Part shown: piece after piece, positions 15,349-22,412 of the stretch
Layout: each line of letters opens with the position of its first letter
Numbering within the stretch: the first letter of the stretch is position 1
Source: Kiritimatiellales bacterium
Lineage (GTDB): Bacteria; Verrucomicrobiota; Kiritimatiellia; Kiritimatiellales; Tichowtungiaceae
Direction: 5' to 3'
Assembly (NCBI GenBank): GCA_041656295.1
Contig: JBBADV010000020.1
Coordinates: 1 to 45,965 of the forward strand
Length of the DNA stretch: 45,965 nt
The notes under the pieces: generated by a model
What the model saw: the letters and a program-made list of their open reading frames with translations, nothing else
Told to the model about the DNA's origin: nothing
Databases searched by the model: none
Position numbers and translations under genes: made by a program

Positions 15349-16506
15349 ATGAAAGCATATATACAACCGAACATGATTTTGTGGACACGAAAACGCGCCG
15401 GTTTTTCTGTTGAGAACAGTGCGAAAAAATTAAACGTGACACCTGCCCGGTTTGAATTATGGGAACGCGGAGATGATTTTCCGACGCTTCGGCAGGCTCA
15501 GGATATAGCCAAAACAATGCATGTCCCACTAGGCTGGCTGTATTTACAGAATCCGCCGCAAGAAACAGTGATTCTGCCTGATTTACGAACGGTCCGTGAT
15601 GGAGAACGTGTTGAATTGAGTGTTGATTTTCGTGATCAGCTTAATGAAGTTCTCTATAAACAGCAGGAATACCTTGAGTTGATTATAGAAGAAGGGGCTG
15701 AACCGCGTCCATTTATCGGCAAATATTCTGTTCGGGATGAAATTAATGCAGTGGTTGCAGATATTCGAACGGTATTGGGGCTGGATAATGAAATGCGCCG
15801 CACCGCAAAAAATGGAGGAGATTTTCTCAGGGCATTTATTCACCGCGCAGAGAGTGTTGGAATATTGGTAATGCGCAGTGGGATTGTGGGAGGCAATACT
15901 CATCGGGCTCTTTCTGTAGAAGAGTTTCGCGGTTTTGCCATCAGCGATGCATACGCGCCTGTGGTTTTCCTAAACGGAAAAGATGCTCCCGCTGCTCAGA
16001 TTTTTACATTGGCGCACGAATTGGTTCATTTATGGATCGGCGAAAGCGGCATTTCCAATCAAGCAATGAATTATTCCGGCGGAACGCAAAAACAGATTGA
16101 AGTTTTTTGCAATAAAGTGGCAGCGGAACTGCTGGTTCCTGCTGATGAAATGAAATATCTGTGGAATGCTGCAAAAGAACCGCAGGAAAATATTCACGAG
16201 TTAACGCGTCATTTCCGTGTTAGCGGATTGGTCCTGTTATATCGGGCAAAAGACCTGAATTACATCAATCGTTCTGTTTTTGATGAGCTTTATCGAATTG
16301 AAGCTGCCCGCCATCGCCGGAAAAAGAACGATAACGGCGGCCCGCCGCCTGTAATGACAGTTCCAGTCCGGAACAGCCGTTTATTGACAGATACAGTGCT
16401 TGTCGCAGCATATGAGGGTCGTATGCTGTTTCGTGATGCCTGCCGGACTCTTGGAACAACAATGACAACACTCAATAAGCTGGCGTCTGAGGCGGGAGTC
16501 ATATAA
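15349..16506 (+). CDS. XRE-family HTH / ImmA-IrrE metallopeptidase protein
   Basis: A 385-residue two-part protein. Residues 1-70 form a helix-turn-helix (ILWTRKRAGFSVENSAKKL, FELWERGDDFPTLRQAQDIA); the middle and C-terminal part holds a COG2856 ImmA/IrrE zinc-peptidase domain with the HExxH motif in LAHELVHLWIGESG (about residues 222-235). ImmA-like proteins cleave repressors or act as antitoxins in XRE-COG2856/PIN modules. The start at the ATG at 15349 fits relatives, which begin in the style of MxAYxxPxMLxWARxRAG. The stop codon overlaps the next ATG (TAATG), so translation of the two is coupled. The C-terminal 60 residues form a small second helical region. Confidence 0.9.
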   Translation: MKAYIQPNMILWTRKRAGFSVENSAKKLNVTPARFELWERGDDFPTLRQAQDIAKTMHVPLGWLYLQNPPQETVILPDLRTVRDGERVELSVDFRDQLNEVLYKQQEYLELIIEEGAEPRPFIGKYSVRDEINAVVADIRTVLGLDNEMRRTAKNGGDFLRAFIHRAESVGILVMRSGIVGGNTHRALSVEEFRGFAISDAYAPVVFLNGKDAPAAQIFTLAHELVHLWIGESGISNQAMNYSGGTQKQIEVFCNKVAAELLVPADEMKYLWNAAKEPQENIHELTRHFRVSGLVLLYRAKDLNYINRSVFDELYRIEAARHRRKKNDNGGPPPVMTVPVRNSRLLTDTVLVAAYEGRMLFRDACRTLGTTMTTLNKLASEAGVI

Positions 16507-16988
16507 TGCCCCGTTTCTGCTTTGACTCAAACGTGTTGATTCAGGCAAAAAACGGACCGTATCCATTTGAAATTTTTCCGGCATTCTGGAACTGGTTTGG
16601 AGACCAGATAAAATCCGGAACGGTATACAGTTCTTATTTTGTTTATGATGAATTAATCCGTTATGACGATGAACTCTCGGAATGGGTAAAAGAATATAAA
16701 GAACTTTTTCTTGAGCCTGATGAGAACGTTCAGAAAAAATATGCTGAAATCGTCAATCAGGTACAGCAAAGCGATTGTCCTTCTGCAAATATAGATAAGT
16801 TTTTAGCAGGAGCGGATCCATGGATAATTGCTCATGCGCTGGTTGCAACGGATGTTTTAGTAACGCATGAAAAACGGGTTGGGGCGGATTCGAAAAAAAT
16901 AAAAATTCCCAATATCTGTGACACATTCGGCAGTGTTGAATGTATTGATACATATCAGCTTTTAAAACGGTTAAGCGCCCGTTTATAA
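16506..16988 (+). CDS. DUF4411 PIN-like protein, putative toxin
   Basis: A 160-residue protein of the DUF4411/PIN-like type: an N-terminal strand with acidic residue (FCFDSNVLIQAKN), a middle acidic Glu (YDELIRYDDEL), then ADPWIIAHALVATDVLVTHE with the conserved Asp/Glu of the PIN active site, and a final IPNICDTF. PIN proteins are Mg-dependent RNases, and this family regularly pairs with XRE-ImmA genes as a presumed toxin-antitoxin system. The start codon overlaps the stop of the XRE-ImmA gene. The restriction enzyme fragment starts 26 bp downstream, so all may be one transcript. The toxin role is inferred from the pairing. Confidence 0.87.
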   Translation: MPRFCFDSNVLIQAKNGPYPFEIFPAFWNWFGDQIKSGTVYSSYFVYDELIRYDDELSEWVKEYKELFLEPDENVQKKYAEIVNQVQQSDCPSANIDKFLAGADPWIIAHALVATDVLVTHEKRVGADSKKIKIPNICDTFGSVECIDTYQLLKRLSARL

Positions 16989-17014
16989 ATATGACGTTAA
17001 CCTGAAAAACAATC

Positions 17015-17362
17015 ATGGAATATAAAGCACTCAAGCCGCGTGATTCGCTGAATAAAGCTTTTTTAAAAGTTAAGCCGGGCCGCTTTGAAGTTGAACGGTT
17101 TAAAGCGGAATTTGCGACGCTGCTGGGGTGCGTTAATCCGGCGGAATCAGAGGAATTTCACAAAAATCTGCTGTCTGATTTTTTAAAGAAAACAGGATTT
17201 GATCCGCAGTTTTTTATTAATACCAAGGGATATAACGATTTGGTCATTCACACCGGCAACAGCGCCAAAACTCCGGTCGGTGTAATTATTGAAGCGAAAA
17301 AACCGTCCAACCAGACAGAAATGCTTCGTCTTGACCGGGTTAATGTTAAAGCAGTTCCATGA
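17015..17362 (+). CDS. N-terminal nuclease fragment of a frameshifted type IIG restriction-modification enzyme
   Basis: A 115-residue fragment that ends at a TGA created by a one-base shift. It has the start of an Eco57I-like restriction-methylase: FKAEFATLLG, SEEFHKNLLSDFLKK and a PD-(D/E)xK nuclease core with NDLVIHTG and then VGVIIEAKKPSN (the Asp and the Glu-x-Lys). Reading on from KA in the next frame gives FHELLLYYLRERI, the expected continuation in the family, so base G17354 (or one nearby) is the extra base. The nuclease residues are intact on this piece but separated from the methyltransferase. If the frameshift is real, the restriction half is inactive while the modification half may survive. 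Confidence 0.8.
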   Translation: MEYKALKPRDSLNKAFLKVKPGRFEVERFKAEFATLLGCVNPAESEEFHKNLLSDFLKKTGFDPQFFINTKGYNDLVIHTGNSAKTPVGVIIEAKKPSNQTEMLRLDRVNVKAVP

Positions 17363-20300
17363 ACTGCTTCTGTATTATCTGCGTGAACGGATCACAAATA
17401 ATAATCTCGAACTCCGGCATCTGATTGTCACCAATGTGTATGAATGGTTCATTTTTGATGCACAGGTTTTTGAGCAGTGTTTTGCAAAAAATAAAGAACT
17501 GGTACATTTATTTCGCAGTTTTGACGATGGACAGCTCAGCGGAACAAAAACGGACTGGTTCTATAAAGAAATTGCGCCGCGGTTTATTGATGCGGTGCTT
17601 GGCGACATCTGTTTTACGCACATTGATTTTCGGTCGGTCGATCAAGCTAACGACGCAAAACTACTTCCGCTGTTTAAAATTCTCTCGCCGGCACATCTGT
17701 TAAAACTGCCGTTTGTCAACGACAGCAACACGCTGGACAAGAAATTTTATACAGAACTGCTTCATATTATCGGTCTGACGGAACGCAGAGAAAAAGGAAA
17801 GAAGCTGATTGAGCGAAAACCGGAAAATGAACGCGACACCGGATCGCTGCTCGAAAATGCGATCGTTCATCTCGACAGCCTTGATAAAACTTCCCGGCTC
17901 GAAAAACCGCAGCGGTTCGGCGCGAACACAGAAGAGCGGCTTTTTAATGTGGCGCTGGAACTGGCGATTACATGGACAAACCGCATTCTGTTTTTAAAAC
18001 TGCTCGAAGCGCAATTAATTGCCTATCACAAGGGTGACCGGAAGCATGCGTTTTTGAATAAAGAAAAAATCCGCAACTACGACGATCTCAACAGCCTGTT
18101 TTTCGAAGTGCTGGCCAGAATTCCGCCGGAACGCCGCAGTGAAATGAATGCACGGTTTGACAGGGTGCCGTATCTTAACAGTTCGCTGTTTGAACCTGCT
18201 GCCATCGAGCATGCCGGATTATTTATCAGCCAGATCAAAGATCGCCCGCTTCCGGTTCTTTCTGCGACAGTATTGAAAGACCGGAAAGGCCGGAAACGTA
18301 CCGGCGAACTGGATGCGCTGGAATACTTTTTTGACTTCCTGGATGCGTACGATTTTACATCGGAAGGCTCGGCAGAAATCCAGGAAGAGAGTAAAACGCT
18401 CATTAACGCGGCGGTGCTCGGATTGATCTTTGAAAAAATCAACGGTTATAAAGACGGCTCTTTTTTCACGCCCGGTTTTATTACGATGTATATGTGCCGC
18501 GAAACCATCCGGCGGGCAGTGATTCAAAAATTTAATCAGGAAAAAGGGTGGAGTTGCGTAACGGTGGACGAACTGGTTGAGCGGATTGATGACAACGCCG
18601 ACGCCAACCGGATTATTAATTCACTGAAAATCTGCGATCCGGCCGTCGGTTCCGGGCATTTTCTGGTTTCCGCGCTCAACGAAATTATCGCATTAAAAAG
18701 TGAAATGGGAATTCTGTGCGACCGCGCCGGAAAGCGGTTGAAAAATATACACGTCGAAGTCGTCAACGATGAACTGTTCGTTACGGATGAAGACGGCGAG
18801 TTTTTTGATTACAAACCGAAACTGCCCGACAGTCAGCGGATACAGGAAGCACTTTTCCATGAAAAAGAAACCATCATTGAAAACTGCCTGTTCGGTGTGG
18901 ACATCAATCCGAATTCTGTAAAAATATGCCGGTTGCGCCTCTGGATTGAACTGCTGAAAAACGCCTATTATAAAACAGAAAACGAACTCGAAACACTGCC
19001 GAATATCGACATCAACATCAAATGCGGCAATTCGCTCATCAGCCGGTTTGCACTCGATTCCGATCTGAAAAAAGCACTCAAAAAAGGCAAATGGACTATC
19101 GATACATACCGTCTGGCAGTAAAAAACTATCGCAATGCAAAAAACAAAGAGCAGAAGCGGGAGTTTGAAAAACTGATCGACGACATAAAAAGCAACTTCG
19201 AGGCAGAAATTTATGCCAACGATCCGCGCATGGTTCGCCTGCGCAAAGAACGCGGTAAACTTTTTGAACTGACTAATCAAACGCAAATGTTTGAACTGTC
19301 GAAAAAAGAAAAAGCCGACTGGAACAAAAAAGTTAAAGAGCACACCGCTGTAATTGAAACACTGGAAGCCGAAATCGAAGCCATAAAAAGCAACCGGATT
19401 TATGAAAACGCATTTGAATGGCGTTTTGAGTTTCCGGAAGCTCTCGACGATGACGGAAACTTTATCGGCTTCGATATTATGATTGGGAATCCGCCATATG
19501 TTTATCGGAATTCAGAAGTAGCTAGCTTGAAAGAGTATTTTAAAACTAATTATTATAACGTGTCCGGAAATTTTGATTTATACAAATTTTTTATTGAAAG
19601 AGGGGTGGCTTTAAATTCGATAAAAGGAATAAGTTCGTTTATAACCAATTCTTCATTCTTGTTACAAACTTCGTTTGAAAAGAGTCGACAATTTATTCTT
19701 GAGAAAACGAAATTTATAATGTTAACGCCTTTAGGTCCAAAAGTTTTTGAGGAAGCTACTGTTGATTCTGCAATTTATGTGATTCAAAAAATACAAGAAA
19801 GCAATCCTCAGATTATGATTGTTGTCCCGCCAACCCCTCTCGCAATCAATTCCGCTGATAAATATTATATTAGTCAGGAGCGATTTAAAAACAATGATTC
19901 ATACGTTTTTGATTATCTTCTTGAAAATTGTGATTACAAATTAGTTAAACGATTGCTTGACTCATTTCCGAATATCGAAACAGGGTTTGAGTTTGGTGTA
20001 GGTATAAACACTGGCTACATTAAATCCGAATTAACTTCATCAAAAAAGATCGATGATCGATACCACTTGATGATTACAGGGACAGGTATTCAGCGATACG
20101 CTCCGCCTAATTCAAATGGATATATTATGTACGATCGGGAGTTTGTAAAAAGCAAGGGCTCTCGAGGACGCACTTTACCGGAAGAAAAATTTTTTACTGA
20201 TCCAAAAATTTTGATTGTTCGGACACGCAATCTCTCCATTAAACAGAGAATAGTTGCAACTATTGATTATGAGCAGAAATACAATCTTAATCGGATTTCG

Positions 20301-20609
20301 AATATCATCGCTCGAAAAGGGTTTAAATTAGAGGGATTGCTTGGGGTTTTAAACTCTAGTTTATTCAACTGGCTATATTTAAATCGGTATTTTGATTATG
20401 AAATAAAGCCTGTTTATTTGCGAAAATCACCGTTATGTGATGTAAATAATAAAAAACTCAATCAGCTTGTTGTAAAAATTTTGAAAATAAAAAAGAAAAA
20501 CCCGGATGCCGATGTGTCGGCATTCGAGGCCGAGATTGATCAAATTGTTTATAAACTTTACGGGTTAACTGAAGATGAAGTGAAGATTGTGGAAGACGCA
20601 AAGGTGTAA
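17343..20609 (+). CDS. Type IIG adenine-specific methyltransferase/specificity part of the frameshifted restriction-modification enzyme
   Basis: The main part of an Eco57I-like type IIG enzyme, 1088 residues from the ATG at 17343; the true N-terminus is the preceding fragment in another frame. The helical region is followed by the methyltransferase domain with motif I DPAVGSGHFLVSALNE (DNA at about 18637-18684), FGVDINPNSVKICRLRLWIELL, and the catalytic motif IV NPPYVYRN (about 19487). The C-terminal 370 residues form the target-recognition region (FITNSSFLLQTSFEKSR, IMYDREF, LNSSLFNWLYLNRYF), ending in IDQIVYKLYGLTEDEVKIVE. From about 19490 onward the DNA becomes strongly AT-rich and uses different codons from the rest of the gene, consistent with exchange of the specificity part. 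Methylation of adenine is inferred from the NPPY motif. Confidence 0.85.
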   Translation: MLKQFHELLLYYLRERITNNNLELRHLIVTNVYEWFIFDAQVFEQCFAKNKELVHLFRSFDDGQLSGTKTDWFYKEIAPRFIDAVLGDICFTHIDFRSVDQANDAKLLPLFKILSPAHLLKLPFVNDSNTLDKKFYTELLHIIGLTERREKGKKLIERKPENERDTGSLLENAIVHLDSLDKTSRLEKPQRFGANTEERLFNVALELAITWTNRILFLKLLEAQLIAYHKGDRKHAFLNKEKIRNYDDLNSLFFEVLARIPPERRSEMNARFDRVPYLNSSLFEPAAIEHAGLFISQIKDRPLPVLSATVLKDRKGRKRTGELDALEYFFDFLDAYDFTSEGSAEIQEESKTLINAAVLGLIFEKINGYKDGSFFTPGFITMYMCRETIRRAVIQKFNQEKGWSCVTVDELVERIDDNADANRIINSLKICDPAVGSGHFLVSALNEIIALKSEMGILCDRAGKRLKNIHVEVVNDELFVTDEDGEFFDYKPKLPDSQRIQEALFHEKETIIENCLFGVDINPNSVKICRLRLWIELLKNAYYKTENELETLPNIDINIKCGNSLISRFALDSDLKKALKKGKWTIDTYRLAVKNYRNAKNKEQKREFEKLIDDIKSNFEAEIYANDPRMVRLRKERGKLFELTNQTQMFELSKKEKADWNKKVKEHTAVIETLEAEIEAIKSNRIYENAFEWRFEFPEALDDDGNFIGFDIMIGNPPYVYRNSEVASLKEYFKTNYYNVSGNFDLYKFFIERGVALNSIKGISSFITNSSFLLQTSFEKSRQFILEKTKFIMLTPLGPKVFEEATVDSAIYVIQKIQESNPQIMIVVPPTPLAINSADKYYISQERFKNNDSYVFDYLLENCDYKLVKRLLDSFPNIETGFEFGVGINTGYIKSELTSSKKIDDRYHLMITGTGIQRYAPPNSNGYIMYDREFVKSKGSRGRTLPEEKFFTDPKILIVRTRNLSIKQRIVATIDYEQKYNLNRISNIIARKGFKLEGLLGVLNSSLFNWLYLNRYFDYEIKPVYLRKSPLCDVNNKKLNQLVVKILKIKKKNPDADVSAFEAEIDQIVYKLYGLTEDEVKIVEDAKV

Positions 20610-20610
20610 A

Positions 20611-21027
20611 ATGGCAAATGGGAAAACACATGCAAGTTTAGGGGTCGTTGCAGGAACGGTAGCTGATACCATGTTTCAAATTCAGCGTCTGCGTGCAGGT
20701 GAACAGGAAGAATTCAGTTTACCGGAAGTTTTGGGTGCAGGGCTTGTCGGTTATCTGGGCGGTACTTTGGTTGATATTCTTGAGCCTGCTTCAATCGGAG
20801 GGTCTTGGCATCGAAAAAGTCTGCACAGTTTTGCGGGATGCGCATGTCTGGTTGCGGCAGCCTGCCTGTCCGAAAACAAAAATACAGCAGGATATCGCTT
20901 GTTAAAGGTTTTTGTTGCCGCCCATCTTTCTCATCTTTTTTTGGATGTGCAAACGCCTCGAGGTCTTCCATGGATCCATCCAAAAGCAGACAAATTGATC
21001 GGATTGAAAGCATTACGTTTATCTTAG
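20611..21027 (+). CDS. DUF457/YdjM-like membrane-bound metal-dependent hydrolase family protein
   Basis: A 138-residue protein beginning one base after the methylase stop codon (ATG at 20611, MANGKTHASLG). It has the features of the LexA-regulated YdjM/DUF457 membrane-hydrolase family: an N-terminal His in KTHASLGVVAG, GYLGGTLVDILEP, the paired HRKSLHSF, and a final HLSHLFLDVQTPRGLPW. The spaced His/Asp residues suggest metal binding in the membrane. Family members often occur in prophages and defence regions; their substrate is not known. It is likely co-transcribed with the upstream methylase and with the next two genes. Confidence 0.72.
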   Translation: MANGKTHASLGVVAGTVADTMFQIQRLRAGEQEEFSLPEVLGAGLVGYLGGTLVDILEPASIGGSWHRKSLHSFAGCACLVAAACLSENKNTAGYRLLKVFVAAHLSHLFLDVQTPRGLPWIHPKADKLIGLKALRLS

Positions 21028-21043
21028 AAAATTCATCTGAAAA

Positions 21044-21487
21044 ATGAAATATTCGTTAAAAATAAAAACATTGAAACGCGGTTGGCAGGATAGGGACAAT
21101 CTGATTTTACATTCGGCATTTCAATGTCTGGTCGATTTTGTTGAAGAGGAAATGTTTCACGAGATTGCCAGCAGGACACGATCCGAAGATAATCCAGCAG
21201 AAGCTGCCGTATACGATGAAGTGCTTTATCTTTACAACTGGTGGACTCAGGAACGTCCGGCACGAAAAGATCCGCTGAATGATAAAACCATTCCGCGCCC
21301 AACTGAAAAGGAAAGGTGGGAGCCCCAGCTAGACGGTTCATCTCTTTTACTTTCGGTCGATCCCATCAAATATCCGGAGTATGTGAATGCGTTGAAGGAG
21401 TCGAGGCGGCTGGATGATGAGTGGAAAGATGAAGATCAAAGAAATCTGCATCGGTTGATTGATCTGCGTTTTTATCTTTGGACGTAA
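21044..21487 (+). CDS. Hypothetical phage-type protein
   Basis: A 147-residue acidic soluble protein 16 bp after the DUF457-like gene. Visible features are a basic N-terminal strand (SLKIKTLKRGWQDRDNLILHSAFQCL), then LVDFVEEEM, a Trp-rich segment LYLYNWWTQERPARKDP, a Pro-containing linker and a charged helical end with DDEWKDEDQRNLHRLIDLR. Proteins of this general look occur as unnamed genes in tailed phages and satellites, but I cannot name a family. No catalytic motif is obvious. It ends 10 bp before the next gene and is probably in the same operon. Confidence 0.6.
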   Translation: MKYSLKIKTLKRGWQDRDNLILHSAFQCLVDFVEEEMFHEIASRTRSEDNPAEAAVYDEVLYLYNWWTQERPARKDPLNDKTIPRPTEKERWEPQLDGSSLLLSVDPIKYPEYVNALKESRRLDDEWKDEDQRNLHRLIDLRFYLWT

Positions 21488-21497
21488 AGGAGAGCAT

Positions 21498-21929
21498 ATG
21501 CTCAGAGTTTTAACACCCGAGGAGGTTCAAGAAGACGAGCAGCTGTGTTGGGATGCGTTGTCTGCCGGGTCAATATTTTCTGCCAGGTCAGAGGATTCGG
21601 AGGACCGGATGTTTCTCTCGATCAAAAAGACGGCTGACCAGATTGATGTGATCGAATTGCATCCTGAAAATATCAAACGGATTGTTGATTCACAATGCTG
21701 TCAACACGATTCATATACGTCCGATGAAATCAAAGTATGGGAATTACATGACCCGGATAGTCAGGGGCGTAAAAATGAAGCCTACGAAACGCTGCATCCG
21801 GTGCCGGAGTGGATGTGTTCACCGGTTGCTCCTGTTTCAAAAAAACGAGCTGTCCGTGAGAAATTCATCCGGGAAATTAAACATATAAAAATAAAATTTC
21901 GAAAGTTTCCACTACGCCGAAGAAAGTGA
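21498..21929 (+). CDS. Hypothetical protein with a C-terminus running into the methylase remnant
   Basis: A 143-residue protein starting at the ATG at 21498 behind a strong AAAGGAGA site (an upstream in-frame start at 21459 lies inside the previous gene). The first 100 residues are acidic and mixed alpha/beta (LRVLTPEEVQEDEQLCWDAL, DRMFLSIKKTADQIDVIEL). The last 30 are strongly basic (KKRAVREKFIREIKHIKIK) and overlap, in another frame, the degraded methylase 3' end starting about 21895. The native C-terminus may therefore have been altered at the junction. I do not recognise the family. Confidence 0.55.
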   Translation: MLRVLTPEEVQEDEQLCWDALSAGSIFSARSEDSEDRMFLSIKKTADQIDVIELHPENIKRIVDSQCCQHDSYTSDEIKVWELHDPDSQGRKNEAYETLHPVPEWMCSPVAPVSKKRAVREKFIREIKHIKIKFRKFPLRRRK

Positions 21930-22002
21930 GATTTATCAGATTGTTTATGAGCTTTACGGGTTAATTGAAGGTGAAGTGAAAATTGTAGAAAACGTAAAAT
22001 AG
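21895..22002 (+). pseudogene. Remnant of a second type IIG methylase C-terminus
   Basis: In the frame 21895-22002 the DNA reads NFESFHYAEESEIYQIVYEL then YGLIEGEVKIVENVK and a TAG. The last 25 residues match the end of the methylase gene (EIDQIVYKLYGLTEDEVKIVEDAK, ending 20609) at about three quarters of positions, and the DNA is also similar. Nothing of the rest of such a gene is present. It is a relic of a second type IIG gene or of the original 3' end of the first, displaced by the three-gene insert at 20611-21929. Confidence 0.75.
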
Positions 22003-22017
22003 GGTTCGTGCGATGTG

Positions 22018-22101
22018 GAGCAGACATTCCTGTCTGCTCAATCAATCTTGTGCGAAAAGGGCAGGCAGAGATATCGCCTGAAGCACAGACAGGAATGTCT
22101 G
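22018..22101. repeat. Paired CAGACA palindromes in inverted orientation
   Basis: GAGCAGACA (22018-22026) and TGTCTGCTC (22031-22039) form one hairpin with loop TTCC. CAGACA (22086-22091) and TGTCTG (22096-22101) form another with loop GGAA. The two 16-base cores are exact reverse complements of each other, and a GGCAGGC/CGCCTG pair lies between them, so the whole unit is a compound palindrome about 84 bp long. A single-hairpin relative lies at 42355-42373. This looks like a REP-like or MITE-like intergenic element. Confidence 0.65.
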
Positions 22102-22232
22102 CGCCACGATCCTGTAAATCCTGTCAAAAAACGCTTCGTTCTCTTCGTTTGCTCTGTGTGAAAAATCTGAGCGGGTTTCTGCTTGCGATATAAAAACCTT
22201 GCACTGATGCCGGAAATATCAATAATTGCAAC

Positions 22233-22342
22233 CATCTTCAGGGCAGGGTGAAATTCCTGACCGGCGGTTAAAAGTCCGCGAGCCGCAAGGCTGATGCAGT
22301 GTGATTCTGCAACCGACAGTAGAGTCTGGATGAAAGAAGATA
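22233..22342 (+). promoter_or_regulatory. FMN riboswitch (RFN element)
   Basis: The aptamer of the FMN riboswitch upstream of the riboflavin operon. It starts CATCTTCAGGGCAGGGTGAA, continues with the conserved GACCGGCGGT, GTCCGCGAGC, the variable stem, ACCGACAGTAGAGTCTGGATG and closes with AAGAAGAT, which pairs with the ATCTTC at its 5' end. Conserved RFN bases appear in the known order. When FMN is bound, the downstream terminator should form and shut off the rib genes. Confidence 0.96.
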
Positions 22343-22359
22343 GCGCGGAACCCTTTATG

Positions 22360-22388
22360 CCCTGAAAGACTGCGATCTTCAGGGTTTT
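22360..22388 (+). terminator. Riboswitch expression-platform terminator
   Basis: CCCTGAAAGA (22360-22369) and TCTTCAGGG (22376-22384) form a stem with one bulged A and a six-base loop, followed by TTTT. It lies 18 bp after the FMN aptamer and 25 bp before ribBA. The downstream arm ATCTTCAGGG repeats the aptamer's own 5' strand, so an alternative pairing with the aptamer is possible. Confidence 0.82.
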
Positions 22389-22412
22389 CGTGCATATAAA
22401 AGGAAAGTTGCA

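Noticed and set aside
17340..17365. Programmed frameshift in the type IIG gene
   Set aside because: There is no slippery heptamer or downstream structure I can point to; a simple indel explains the data.
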